The notes: generated from the letters alone by a model not told the origin. A DNA stretch of 64,000 nt from Paenibacillus sp. HGH0039 (GCF_000411255.1 NZ_KE150412.1:1024645-1088644); one strand, 5' to 3'. Shown: positions 1 to 8,480, counted from the stretch's first letter. Program-made: numbers and translations.

Positions 1-1372
1 GATGGACCCTGAGTACCGGGAATTTCTCGGCGAAAACGCACTGTCCATCGATTTGATCAATATCGCACCGCTGGATGACCTTCACCAGCCCACAGGCGTT
101 ATCGAAGAAGCCCAGAAACTCGCCGCCCAGGCTTTCGGCGCGGAGCATACCTACTTCTCCGTCCAGGGCACGAGCGGCGCTATCATGACCATGATTATGT
201 CGGTAGCCGGTCAAGGAGATAAAATCATCGTACCGCGGAATGTGCACAAATCCGTACTGGCCGCTATCATTTTCGCCGGAATCAAACCGGTCTTCATATC
301 GCCCGCCCGTGACGCGAACCTCGGGATCGACCACGGAATTACGACCAAGTCCGTGCGCCGCGCGCTGGAGAAGCATCCGGACGCCAAAGGGGTCCTGGTA
401 ATCAACCCTACCTACTACGGCGTATGCACGCACTTGAAAGAGATTGTCGATCTCGTTCACAGTTACGACATTCCCGTTCTGGTCGACGAGGCGCACGGAG
501 TGCTTATCCATTTCCATGATAAACTTCCGATGTCCGCAATGGAAGCCGGGGCCGATATGGCGGCTACGAGCGTACATAAACTCGGCGGCTCTTTAACGCA
601 AAGCTCCGTGCTGAATGTGCAGGGAAGCCGCGTAAACCCGAAGCGTATTCAGACAATCATGAGCATGATGACGACGACTTCGACTTCTTATATCCTGCTC
701 GCTTCACTGGATACCGCCCGCCGCCATCTGGCCTTGAACGGCCATGAACTGGCTGAGCGCACGATCGCTCTAGCCGAATACGCGCGCAGCGAAATCAACA
801 AGATCCCCGGCCTGTACTCATTCGGGGAAGAAATTCTCGGCACGGAAGCCACTTACGCTTACGACGCAACCAAAGTGACGATTCATATCCGTCATCTCGG
901 ACTGACCGGCTACGATGTGGAGAACTGGCTCAGAGACCGTTACAACATCGAGGTCGAGATGAGCGACATGTACAATATTCTTTGTCTTGTCACGCCGGGC
1001 GACACCTCCGATAACATCGACGTGCTTCTGCAGGCGCTGCGCGAATTGTCCGCCGAGCACTACACCGGCAATGCCGAAGACGATCTGATCGTGATTATCC
1101 CGGAAATACCGCAGCTTTCCCTGATCCCCCGCGACGCTTTCTACGGCGATACGGAAGTGGTTCCGTTAAAGGAATCGGCGGGAAGAATCATTGCCGAATT
1201 CATTTACGTATACCCGCCGGGTATTCCTATCCTGCTGCCGGGCGAAGTCATCTCGCAGGAAAACATCGACTACATCGTGGAACACGTGGAAGTCGGGCTG
1301 CCTGTAAAAGGGCCGGAAGACCGCAGCTGCCAGTTCGTCAAAGTCATCGTGGAAACGCAGCCGATTTTCTAA
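1..1372 (+). CDS. speA: Orn/Lys/Arg decarboxylase, SpeA type (5' end missing)
   Basis: A pyridoxal-phosphate enzyme of the bacterial Orn/Lys/Arg decarboxylase family, which removes the carboxyl group of a basic amino acid; the Bacillus member SpeA makes agmatine from arginine for polyamine synthesis in the cytoplasm. The reading frame is open at the window edge, so roughly 30 N-terminal residues are missing. Visible residues include GTSGAI near residue 57, the cofactor-binding VDEAHG near residue 162, and SVHKLGGS with the Schiff-base lysine at about residue 193 of the visible part. The C-terminal small domain runs to the stop. Visible length (456 residues) plus the missing part fits the roughly 490 residues of SpeA. 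Family assignment is firm; the exact substrate (arginine versus lysine or ornithine) is inferred from resemblance to SpeA. Confidence 0.88.
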   Translation, partial: MDPEYREFLGENALSIDLINIAPLDDLHQPTGVIEEAQKLAAQAFGAEHTYFSVQGTSGAIMTMIMSVAGQGDKIIVPRNVHKSVLAAIIFAGIKPVFISPARDANLGIDHGITTKSVRRALEKHPDAKGVLVINPTYYGVCTHLKEIVDLVHSYDIPVLVDEAHGVLIHFHDKLPMSAMEAGADMAATSVHKLGGSLTQSSVLNVQGSRVNPKRIQTIMSMMTTTSTSYILLASLDTARRHLALNGHELAERTIALAEYARSEINKIPGLYSFGEEILGTEATYAYDATKVTIHIRHLGLTGYDVENWLRDRYNIEVEMSDMYNILCLVTPGDTSDNIDVLLQALRELSAEHYTGNAEDDLIVIIPEIPQLSLIPRDAFYGDTEVVPLKESAGRIIAEFIYVYPPGIPILLPGEVISQENIDYIVEHVEVGLPVKGPEDRSCQFVKVIVETQPIF

Positions 1373-1455
1373 TTCTGCTCGAAGCAGCGCAAGATTGTCA
1401 AAATTGTCCACGGATGCTATGATGTGGGGGATTGCAGTTTTGGAGGTGCCAAGCA

Positions 1456-1875
1456 ATGAGTCAAAGCGCATTTATCCGTTTTGTCACAGGCTCCACAATG
1501 ACTTCCCCCACCCTGGACGAACTGAAGGGCCAGCTCGAGCATTACCGCGAGCAGCTTTCCAGAACCGGCGTCCAGCTGAGCTGGGAATACGATTCGGCCG
1601 GCTTTCCTTATACGGTGGAGACGAAGCCCGAAGGGGAAGGCAAGTGGTTCTATTTGAAAGGAACCACGCCCCGTTACCGCAGCATCGTGCTCGGTGTCGG
1701 AAGCGAAATGCGGGAAGACAGCCTTCAGCATTACGTGCAGATCGTTCTTCCGGATACCGCAACACACGGGGATAAGTCCAAGGCCAACGAACTCGGGAAA
1801 TATTTGGCCCGCCACTGGAAAGCCCGACTGGACCTGTTCAACGGGCGTACGATGTACTTCAATCCCCGCAAATAA
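1456..1875 (+). CDS. DUF1885-like small protein
   Basis: A 139-residue soluble protein of unknown function. The opening MSQSAFIRFVTGS, the central WEYDSAGFPY and the ending RHWKARLDLFNGRTMYF resemble the DUF1885 family of Bacillus and Paenibacillus as I remember it; this assignment is from memory. No signal peptide, membrane segment or catalytic motif is visible. The ATG at 1456 was chosen because it follows TGGAGGTG with normal spacing; the longer frame from 1432 would place the start before the ribosome binding site. It stands alone, 83 bases after the decarboxylase, and is closed by a terminator hairpin, so it is probably a single-gene unit or read through from the gene before it. Confidence 0.7.
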   Translation: MSQSAFIRFVTGSTMTSPTLDELKGQLEHYREQLSRTGVQLSWEYDSAGFPYTVETKPEGEGKWFYLKGTTPRYRSIVLGVGSEMREDSLQHYVQIVLPDTATHGDKSKANELGKYLARHWKARLDLFNGRTMYFNPRK

Positions 1876-1897
1876 CAAACTTTAACGAGAAATGCAG

Positions 1898-1932
1898 AAA
1901 TCCCTTCTCCTTATACAGGAAAAGGGATTTTT
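1898..1932. terminator. Intrinsic terminator between convergent genes
   Basis: Inverted repeat AAATCCCTT / AAGGGATTT followed by a T run on the plus strand. The A run on the other side lets it serve the convergent minus-strand gene as well. Confidence 0.7.
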
Positions 1933-1977
1933 TATCGTACGCACGCTTGCCGTACGTATGTATGCCGGATACGAAAC

Positions 1978-2295
1978 CTATTCGCGGTTTTCTTCCGCGA
2001 TAATCTGATTGTAGACCGCTACGACGCGCTCCCATTCAGCTTCATCTTCGATGTTCACCAGGTAGGCGTCATCGTTTTCTTCTTCTATACGGAAAATAAC
2101 ACCGTCTGCTTCGGGATCGTTTCTGTCCAGCAGTACCGCATACAGCTGATCCTGAGAGTCAAACGTGTACACCATGACCATTTCATGCTCTTTGCCTTCT
2201 TCGTCCGTTACAATAAACACGCTTTCTTCATGTTCATGGTCGTGATCGTGTCCGCAGCCGCAATCCTGATCATGATCGTGTTTGTGATCGCTCAT
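1978..2295 (-). CDS. DUF1292 protein with histidine-rich N-terminus
   Basis: A 105-residue acidic cytoplasmic protein. Residues 25-100 (SVFIVTDEEGKEHEM... to the end) fit the DUF1292 family found widely in Firmicutes (YrzB type), whose function is unknown. The first 22 residues are unusual: they alternate His and Asp and contain Cys-Gly-Cys (HDQDCGCGHDHDHEHEE), which looks like a metal-binding tail of the kind seen on nickel or zinc handling proteins. That role is inference. The start ATG at 2295 follows GAGGTTCTAC. The gene is monocistronic and convergent with the DUF1885-like gene. No regulatory element could be recognised in the 155 bases before it. Confidence 0.8.
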   Translation of the reverse strand: MSDHKHDHDQDCGCGHDHDHEHEESVFIVTDEEGKEHEMVMVYTFDSQDQLYAVLLDRNDPEADGVIFRIEEENDDAYLVNIEDEAEWERVVAVYNQIIAEENRE

Positions 2296-2450
2296 TGTAG
2301 AACCTCGTTTCGTTTTAAATTTGCATCTTTCGATGGTATCGTATCACGGAAAGCGGAACAGGTCAAACGCCCGTCCGCACCGGATTTTTCCTTATAAATC
2401 CATGCTTTGCAAAATTGTCGGCAACCCGATTCAAAAGGAATCAATTGAGG

Positions 2451-3416
2451 TTAATGGGAATTATAGGATATAGCAACTTTACGGGGATCTATCGTCTCTT
2501 CCGAAACCGTTTTCTCCAAAAACGCTATAACACGACAGGCATATTCTGCCGATTCTAAATGGTAAGAGCCCACATGAGGCGCTCCGGCCGTCCGCCAGAA
2601 ATCGAACGCATCGGGATGGCGTCTCCACATTTCTTCGGATGAAGCTTGGGGAATAGCGCGATCGTCGCTGCTGTGTATAAAAAGAACGGGCCTCGGATAG
2701 ATCGCTTCAACCGCCTTAACCGCATCGACTCCCTCGGGATCGATTTTAAGCAGCGGCGGAAAAAGAAGCAAGATAAGCGGAGTAAACGGAATGTTCGGAA
2801 GACCCGACCATACCGGCAAATTGGTTTTCAAATATTTTTTGAGATGATGAAAAGGACTGTCAGCCACTACCGCGGCAACCTTCTCGTGTTCGGCCGCCGC
2901 CAGAAGAGAAGTCGTCGCTCCCATCGAAAACCCGATCAGACTTACGGCTTCCCGCGGGTACGTTTCCGTTACCCAGTCGATGACGCCGAGGAGATCGTAC
3001 TTTTCGTAATAACCCACGGAGGTCATGCTTCCCTGGGACTTCCCGGAATTCCGGAAGTCGAACATAATCACGCGGAAACCCGCTGCAATGAGATCCCGCG
3101 CTAACGCGAGTGACGGAAGCCCGCGTTCGAGCCGGTTTCCAGCGTATCCGTGGGACAGAATGACGGTCATCGGGTTCTGCCTGACCGCCGTATCGGGAGG
3201 AGGAAGATGCCAGCCGCTGAGCACAATGTCTCCCGTACGGCTGGGTATCTCCACCTCTTCGAAAACAAGCCCGTAATTCGCGGGCGAGTCGTCGACAGGC
3301 TGCCTTTTCGGATGCGTCAGCTGCCAGCCCACATAAGCGGCAATACCGACCGAAGCAAGAAAACCGGCAAAAAGGAGCAGAAGGACGCTCCACACGATCC
3401 ATATCAATGCGTTCAC
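2451..3416 (-). CDS. Membrane-anchored alpha/beta hydrolase
   Basis: A 321-residue serine hydrolase of the alpha/beta fold. A single N-terminal membrane segment (residues 4-28) anchors it; the catalytic domain would face outward or inward depending on topology, which cannot be read here. Motifs visible: SHGY at residue 88 (oxyanion region), nucleophile elbow GFSMG with Ser164, acid Asp251/252 in HSSDDR, and His281 in GAPHVGSY. The overall layout resembles Bacillus YqkD/YfhR-type hydrolases. The substrate is unknown. The gene is divergent from the Spo0E-like gene upstream, and no operon partner is apparent. Confidence 0.82.
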   Translation of the reverse strand: MNALIWIVWSVLLLLFAGFLASVGIAAYVGWQLTHPKRQPVDDSPANYGLVFEEVEIPSRTGDIVLSGWHLPPPDTAVRQNPMTVILSHGYAGNRLERGLPSLALARDLIAAGFRVIMFDFRNSGKSQGSMTSVGYYEKYDLLGVIDWVTETYPREAVSLIGFSMGATTSLLAAAEHEKVAAVVADSPFHHLKKYLKTNLPVWSGLPNIPFTPLILLLFPPLLKIDPEGVDAVKAVEAIYPRPVLFIHSSDDRAIPQASSEEMWRRHPDAFDFWRTAGAPHVGSYHLESAEYACRVIAFLEKTVSEETIDPRKVAISYNSH

Positions 3417-3489
3417 TCTCCGTACCCTATCTAGTCTGCAGCCTCAGTTGTCGGCTTTATAAAATTCCGATCATGCAGGAGGAGTTCCC

Positions 3490-3663
3490 GTGCTCAAAAC
3501 CATGAACCGATCACTTGACCTGGAAATCGAATACCTCAAAAGCGTCCTGACTTATATGGCCGCGCAATACAAATACGAATTGAATCATCCGCGTGTCGTC
3601 GAAGTCAGCCAGCAGTTGGACGGCCTCATTGTGGAACAAATGAAAAAACGGGCCGCCTCCTAA
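3490..3663 (+). CDS. Spo0E-like aspartyl-phosphate phosphatase
   Basis: A 57-residue protein with GTG start at 3490, preceded by AGGAGGAG. It is two helices long and carries the Spo0E family signature SQQLDGLIVEQ (residues 40-50) after the first helix LDLEIEYLKSVL. Family members (Spo0E, YisI, YnzD) bind Spo0A phosphate and hydrolyse it, which delays sporulation. The SQxLD motif is the conserved catalytic element. The assignment rests on this motif and on size; the target is inferred. It stands between a hydrolase on the opposite strand and a CcdC-like gene. Confidence 0.78.
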   Translation: MLKTMNRSLDLEIEYLKSVLTYMAAQYKYELNHPRVVEVSQQLDGLIVEQMKKRAAS

Positions 3664-3695
3664 CCTTATTCAGGCCGTAAAGCGGCTCGCCGGAC

Positions 3696-4163
3696 TCAGC
3701 TGTTCATCAGTTTGCGGTACTGCACGTACATGGCCACCCGCCAAGGAAGCAGCATTCCGAACGCCAGGATAAAGAATATGGAAGCCGTTTGGTACACCGT
3801 CACGTATTCCTCCACATACGAATGAAGAAATAAGCGGATGGCGAGCAGGACGACCAAAATGATTAAAAACGCTTTCGAACGATGAAGATACACATGATCG
3901 CCCTGCTTGGAAAATCCGGATGTCCGGATTAACGGATAGGCGAACACGACCGCTCCCACCGCAAAAGCGATCAATCCCCAAGTAACCGGTATTCGCGTCA
4001 ACGGAGCGACAAACATAAGAAACCCCGTGCTCATGCCGATTGGCGGCATTAATATTTTCATCGCGTTTATAGGCCGCTTGGACGCTTTCATCCGGATGGC
4101 AATTACGAGAAGCGCCATACCGAGCGTTCCGAACAGGGAAATCGCGTGTAAATTCGAACCCAC
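3696..4163 (-). CDS. ccdC: CcdC-like membrane protein
   Basis: A polytopic membrane protein of about 155 residues with four or five hydrophobic segments. The stretch MKILMPPIGMSTGFLMF and the later RSKAFLIIL resemble CcdC (YneJ) of Bacillus, a protein linked by its operon to cytochrome c maturation but of unproved function. A GTG at 4163 gives the start best matching that family (VGSNLHAISLFGT) and lies 12 bases after GGAAGGGGAAGGAG; the ATG at 4217 would add 18 hydrophilic residues and is the alternative. No ccdA or other cytochrome c genes are nearby, so the functional link is weak here. Confidence 0.7.
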   Translation of the reverse strand: MGSNLHAISLFGTLGMALLVIAIRMKASKRPINAMKILMPPIGMSTGFLMFVAPLTRIPVTWGLIAFAVGAVVFAYPLIRTSGFSKQGDHVYLHRSKAFLIILVVLLAIRLFLHSYVEEYVTVYQTASIFFILAFGMLLPWRVAMYVQYRKLMNS

Positions 4164-4295
4164 TGAGAAAGCCAACTCCTTCCCCTTCCTTCCCTCACAT
4201 CGCTGCAATTCTTTCATCCTTTATTATACCACTCCTTGGCTTCGGGAAGAAGCCGTTTTACTTGAATGTCGCATGGATTTGACAGATGAAAGCGG

Positions 4296-4324
4296 TTGAA
4301 ATCCAACTTTTTCCGTGCTAGAGT
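4296..4324 (+). promoter_or_regulatory. Possible sigma-A promoter for MBL-fold gene
   Basis: TTGAAA and TAGAGT separated by 17 bases, 40 bases before the GTG start of the MBL-fold gene. The -35 is good, the -10 is imperfect. Confidence 0.35.
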
Positions 4325-4363
4325 GTGGGTAGTACGTCACTCTACAGATCGGAGGCTTATTCT

Positions 4364-5107
4364 GTGAGCTTGCAGTTGCAAATGATCGGAACCGGCAGTG
4401 CGTTTGCCAAGAAATATTTTAACAACAATGCACTTTGGACTTGCAGCGGCTTTGCTCTCCTGGTCGATGCCGGGAATACGGCACCGCGCGCTCTGCATGA
4501 GCTGAATATGAAGCCGGATGAACTGGACGCTGTCCTGATTACGCACCTTCACTCCGATCACGTCGGCGGGCTTGAAGAGCTGGCCTTGCAAATGCGTTAC
4601 GTATACGGGCGAAAGCTCAGACTGCTGCTGCCCGCGGCGCTGGAGGCTCCTATCTGGGAACACACCTTGAAGGGCGGAATGGAGAACACCGGAGAACATT
4701 TAAACCGCTTGGCGGATTATTTCGACGTCGAACTGCTCGAAGAAGGCCGGCCTTCTGAAATTCATCCGGGATTCCGTATCGAGATTATCCGGACGCCTCA
4801 TATCGCCGGTAAGCCCAGCTTCTCCCTATTCGTTAATGACACCATTTTCTACAGTGCGGATATGATTTTTCAGCCCGAGCTGATTTTAAACGAAGTCGTC
4901 GGGCAAAGAGACTGCCGCCATATTTTCCACGACTGCCAGTTGGAAGGGCCCGGCGTCGTTCACGCCGCGCTTGAAGAGCTGCTCACGCTCCCCGAGTCGG
5001 TCCAGTCCAGGATTCGGCTTATGCACTATGGGGACAGTATGCCCGCTTATGTCGGCAAAACGGGAAAAATGTCGTTTATCAAGCAGCATCAAATTTATAC
5101 TTTATAA
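4364..5107 (+). CDS. MBL-fold metal-dependent hydrolase
   Basis: A 247-residue metallo-beta-lactamase-fold enzyme of the RNase Z-like type. The metal-binding motif HLHSDH is at residues 61-66, with a GTGSAF start that is typical of the RNase Z / arylsulfatase-like branch, a TPHIAGKPS loop near residue 146 with a candidate metal-binding His, FYSADM, and FHDCQ and MHYGD near the C-terminus. No signal peptide, so cytoplasmic. The GTG at 4364 was chosen because CGGAGG lies 8 bases before it; the frame could extend to 4325 without a ribosome site. It is too short and lacks the exosite arm to be a sure tRNase Z, so no substrate is claimed. A terminator follows. Confidence 0.78.
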   Translation: MSLQLQMIGTGSAFAKKYFNNNALWTCSGFALLVDAGNTAPRALHELNMKPDELDAVLITHLHSDHVGGLEELALQMRYVYGRKLRLLLPAALEAPIWEHTLKGGMENTGEHLNRLADYFDVELLEEGRPSEIHPGFRIEIIRTPHIAGKPSFSLFVNDTIFYSADMIFQPELILNEVVGQRDCRHIFHDCQLEGPGVVHAALEELLTLPESVQSRIRLMHYGDSMPAYVGKTGKMSFIKQHQIYTL

Positions 5108-5125
5108 AGCCGCATCCGCTTTAAG

Positions 5126-5158
5126 AAACCAGGTGACCTACCTGGTTTTCGTGTTTTT
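5126..5158 (+). terminator. Intrinsic terminator after MBL-fold gene
   Basis: Stem AAACCAGGT / ACCTGGTTT with a five-base loop and a T-rich tail. Confidence 0.75.
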
Positions 5159-5274
5159 CAATGAAGACAGGACTAAAGTACTAATCCAAAAACTTTGGCC
5201 TTTCGCGCTTGTGAGCCGGCCCCGTTCGCTCGCTCCGCTGCGCGGCACGGTCTTTTTCAAGTGGGGTGGATTGT

Positions 5275-6906
5275 GTGATATACAAATGGTTCGTTATCTT
5301 CTATGCCTCGGTCATCAGCATCGCTTCGTGGAAGCTCGGTTTGTCCGTTAGCGGATGGCTCCCGCTCAGCCTGCTGTTCCTCGCTGCCGCCGTCCTCGGC
5401 CTCAAGAGATCCTCCGTCGCCTTTTCAGCCGTCAAACTGGTTCTGCTTACGCTGTTCCACTGGAGCAGTCAAACCGATTGGTGCTTCACCCTGTACTTGC
5501 TCCTGCTCGCATCGGAAGTTTACGAGTCCAAGTCGCGGAAAACCGTCTGGATGCTGGTTACGCTCAATCTCATCACCTTTGCCGTTATCGCGCTGATAAC
5601 CGCTCCCGCCTTTTCCGTGTATCCGCCTCTCTGGATGATTCTGCTCTACTTAAGCAACTTCGCCATCTTTATGGGGCTCGCTTTGACCGTATTCAACACA
5701 TTTAGACAAAGAGACAAACTGGCCGGGGAAAGAAGGCAGTTGATGACCCATGACTCCCTGACCGGACTGCCCAATTTCGAAGCGTGCCACGCGATGCTCC
5801 ATAACTTGGTCGATAAGGAAAGCCGGCTGCTGTTTATCCTGATTGACTGCACCGATCTGAAGGCGATGAACAAAACGCAGGGCTTTCAAGCGGGCAACCA
5901 GATCCTGAAGCAGATCGCGGTTCTGCTGAAAATCAAGTTTTCCCAGGCGGCTTTTATTTCCCGGTACGGAGGAGACGAGTTCGCGGTAGCTGTTACGTAT
6001 GAGGACAAAGAAACGATGCGGGCCTATGTGGATCAGCAGCTCGGATCCGAACTCCCCAAATTGACGGGGATTCAAATCACTTACGGCATCGCGGTGCTGC
6101 CCGATGACGGTTCTTCGAAGGACGATCTCGTGCTCGTCGCGGAAAACAGTCTGTTCAGTATGAAGCGGGAAATGTGGCTGAAGCGCGAGGAGCATATGCT
6201 TCGCTCGGAAAAGCTTAGAATCGTCGGCGAACTCGCTTCCGGCATGGCGCATGAAATCAGGAATCCCCTGACCACAATCAAGGGTTTCCTGCAGATCTCG
6301 AAATCGAACGGTTACAACATCGAAACCTGGTATCCTTTGATCATGGACGAAATCAGCAGAATGAGCGAGCTTACCGCCGAATTTCTCCAGTTCTCCAAGC
6401 CTCACGCCGTACAGTTCAGAGTGCTGTCGATGCAGGTTTGTATACAGCGCGTCATCTCGCTGACCTTATCCGAGATGTCCCGGCTGGGTCATGAAATCGT
6501 GTATGATCCTCCTGAAAAAGCGATGAATATTTGGATGGACCCGGATAAAATGGTGCAGCTGCTCATTAATCTCTTTAAAAACGCGTATGAATCTATGGAA
6601 GACAATAAAAAAATGGCGATCCGCCTATATGAGCGCGATCACCATGCCGTACTTGAAATCGAAGATCAGGGCAGCGGAATTCCCGTGGAGCAGCTGGACC
6701 AGATCTTCAATCCCTTTTTCACGACCAAAGACAGCGGAACGGGACTTGGCCTGTCCATCTGCCACAAAATTGTGCAGGATCACAACGGTACGATCGAAGT
6801 GGAAAGCTTTATCGGCAGAGGCACGACGTTCATTATGACCTTTCCTCTGGCCGAACCGGAATCGTCTCCCTGCTATCCGCTTAACCGGCGCAAGGACGCG
6901 GTGTGA
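5275..6906 (+). CDS. Membrane GGDEF-histidine kinase fusion
   Basis: A 543-residue sensor with five or six N-terminal membrane helices (residues 1-145), a GGDEF domain (about 150-300) and a histidine kinase core. In the GGDEF domain RYGGDEF is kept at 231-236, as are Asp191 and Asn199, but the guanine-contact Asp is Asn208 (GFQAGNQ) and the usual ND is NK, so cyclic-di-GMP synthesis is doubtful. The kinase has an H-box with His326 (SGMAHEIRNPL), N-box LINLFKNAYESM, and G boxes EDQGSGIP and DSGTGLGLS, close to the Spo0A-phosphorelay kinases of Bacillus. No response regulator lies beside it, so it is an orphan kinase. Start GTG at 5275 follows GGGGTGGA; GTG 5266 is the alternative. It converges with the next gene with a 3-base gap. 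Confidence 0.85.
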   Translation: MIYKWFVIFYASVISIASWKLGLSVSGWLPLSLLFLAAAVLGLKRSSVAFSAVKLVLLTLFHWSSQTDWCFTLYLLLLASEVYESKSRKTVWMLVTLNLITFAVIALITAPAFSVYPPLWMILLYLSNFAIFMGLALTVFNTFRQRDKLAGERRQLMTHDSLTGLPNFEACHAMLHNLVDKESRLLFILIDCTDLKAMNKTQGFQAGNQILKQIAVLLKIKFSQAAFISRYGGDEFAVAVTYEDKETMRAYVDQQLGSELPKLTGIQITYGIAVLPDDGSSKDDLVLVAENSLFSMKREMWLKREEHMLRSEKLRIVGELASGMAHEIRNPLTTIKGFLQISKSNGYNIETWYPLIMDEISRMSELTAEFLQFSKPHAVQFRVLSMQVCIQRVISLTLSEMSRLGHEIVYDPPEKAMNIWMDPDKMVQLLINLFKNAYESMEDNKKMAIRLYERDHHAVLEIEDQGSGIPVEQLDQIFNPFFTTKDSGTGLGLSICHKIVQDHNGTIEVESFIGRGTTFIMTFPLAEPESSPCYPLNRRKDAV

Positions 6907-6909
6907 GGC

Positions 6910-7347
6910 TTATAAAGATTTGACCATTCTTACGTGAGGGATACCGGCGTCATCGAACGGCTCCCCGGGAATCGTTTCGTACCCGATTTTTTTGTAAAAA
7001 GGCTCGGCTTGGCACTGTGCATCGAGAACCGCTCCCTTATAGCCGAGTTCTTTGGCATGGGCTTCCATCGCTTGCACGAGTACGGATCCGAGGCCGGTTC
7101 CCCGGTTCGCCTTGAGGACGGCGATACGCTGCAGTTTCGCCCGGTTTTCTTCAAACGGCTTCCACCTGGCAGCCGCGATCGCCTTCCCCCCTTCTCGGAT
7201 CAGAAAATGATGACCGCTTTGGTGAGATGCGTCCAGCTCGTCTATTTCAAGTTCCAGCGGCACGTTCTGCTCATCAACGAAGACTTCTTTGCGGACGCCC
7301 AGGCACTCTTTAAGTTGTTCATCTGTCGTAACGCGAATAATTTCCAT
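6910..7347 (-). CDS. yjcF: GNAT acetyltransferase, YjcF type
   Basis: A 145-residue N-acetyltransferase of the GNAT fold. It resembles Bacillus YjcF throughout: VRKEVFVDEQNVPLELEIDELD near the N-terminus, the acetyl-CoA loop region LKANRGTGLGSVLVQAMEAHA (a Q/RxxGxG/A type loop), and AQCQAEPFYKKIGYE in the C-terminal half. The acceptor substrate is unknown. The ATG at 7347 was selected because AAAGGGG lies 10 bases before it; the frame from 7422 adds 25 residues not found in the family. No terminator separates it from the convergent kinase gene. Confidence 0.82.
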   Translation of the reverse strand: MEIIRVTTDEQLKECLGVRKEVFVDEQNVPLELEIDELDASHQSGHHFLIREGGKAIAAARWKPFEENRAKLQRIAVLKANRGTGLGSVLVQAMEAHAKELGYKGAVLDAQCQAEPFYKKIGYETIPGEPFDDAGIPHVRMVKSL

Positions 7348-7569
7348 CTGTCTTGTTCCCCTTTCGTCCAAACGATACGAGATATGATAGCTTATCCGCG
7401 CATCCTTGTCCAGACGGAACATACCCCCGCTCGACCGGTTTCTCCTATAGGCTCATCCGGTGTTACTCCAAACTTTCCACTTCCGCGGATTCGTTTCTGA
7501 CTCCCCGATATAGTATAATAGATCGTGAGAAATGATAAATTGCGCTTATTACGCAAAGGAGTATTATTC

Positions 7570-7983
7570 ATGAATATTGCCTTTTTTCTTTTGCCCAAAC
7601 TTGAAGTAATCACAACGACGATTGATGCCACACTAAGACAAACCTTGGAAAGAATGGAATATCACCGCTATACGGCGGTTCCCATCCTTACGGAGGATGG
7701 CAAATATATGGGAACGGTAACCGAGGGCGATCTGCTCTGGTTTTTGAAAAATTCTCCGGGCATTACCTTCGATAACGCCCATAGGCATACTTTGGAGGAG
7801 GTTCCCCTGAGGATGAGAAATAAACCGGTACACATTCATGCGAACATGGAAGATCTCATTGATCTTGCCAAGGTGCAGAACTTTGTACCGGTCGTGGATG
7901 ACGCAGGTAATTTCATCGGAATCGTGCGCCGCAGTGACATTATCGAATACTGTGCCAAGCAAATGTTTCAGGCACCCGTTTAG
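7570..7983 (+). CDS. CBS-domain protein
   Basis: A 137-residue protein made of a pair of CBS motifs (residues 12-68 and 80-132), which form one Bateman module that usually binds adenosine-type nucleotides. Features are TAVPILTEDGKYMGTVTEGDLL in the first and NFVPVVDDAGNFIGIVRRSDII in the second copy. No enzymatic domain is attached, as in the small c-di-AMP receptor proteins of Bacillus (DarB/CbpB), but the sequence is not close enough to name it. The ATG at 7570 follows AAAGGAG; a longer frame from 7525 lacks such a site. A strong terminator ends the unit. Confidence 0.82.
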   Translation: MNIAFFLLPKLEVITTTIDATLRQTLERMEYHRYTAVPILTEDGKYMGTVTEGDLLWFLKNSPGITFDNAHRHTLEEVPLRMRNKPVHIHANMEDLIDLAKVQNFVPVVDDAGNFIGIVRRSDIIEYCAKQMFQAPV

Positions 7984-8012
7984 CGGCAAGCTGCGGGATG
8001 AAGATGTTCGCG

Positions 8013-8039
8013 GCCTCTCCTGTCTGGAGAGGCTTTTTT
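8013..8039 (+). terminator. Intrinsic terminator after CBS gene
   Basis: Stem GCCTCTCC / GGAGAGGC with a five-base loop followed by six T. Confidence 0.9.
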
Positions 8040-8134
8040 GTATGGAGTCGAATAGGTACTAAGACGGGGGGAGTGTGTAGGAAGGAAGATGGTAGAGTAG
8101 GAAGGTTGAGGTCCGAATCCTGCTGACATCCGTG

Positions 8135-8317
8135 TTAAACGGAAAGAGAGACAAACTCATCCGACGGCCTGTTCTCGTAACAAGAACGAAGGCTTTCCAG
8201 ACGATAAGCCGGCTGTTTCTCCGGTTCCTGCTGCCGCTCTTTGGCCAGCCAAGACTCCAAGGATTCGGTGCCAAATCCAAGCTGCTTGCTCATGACTCGA
8301 ATATCGATGTTTCTCAT
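8135..8317 (-). CDS. Possible small hypothetical protein
   Basis: A 60-codon frame, mostly charged (SLESWLAKERQQEPEKQP in the middle), with no recognised domain. The ribosome site is poor: GGGAG lies only two bases before the ATG. It sits alone in a 470-base stretch (8040-8508) in which nothing else could be supported; the part from 8041 to 8134 is purine-rich on the plus strand. It may be a real lineage-specific gene or a chance frame. Confidence 0.25.
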   Translation of the reverse strand: MRNIDIRVMSKQLGFGTESLESWLAKERQQEPEKQPAYRLESLRSCYENRPSDEFVSLSV

Positions 8318-8480
8318 TCTCCCTGCTCATCCTCTCTAATAGTCCGGTTCTTGCGGGTCAAGCCCCTGTGAGTAAACAACACTATCATTACTTTATATGG
8401 ACTTCCGATAACTGTAAATAAGTGTATCTTGTCGAATTCTCTAAAGAATGAATCAATGAATTTCCCAGTTTTCTGGCAAG

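Noticed and set aside
8132-8371. A 79-codon plus-strand frame
   Set aside because: No ribosome site and basic, random-looking composition; the opposite-strand frame is at least as plausible and also weak.
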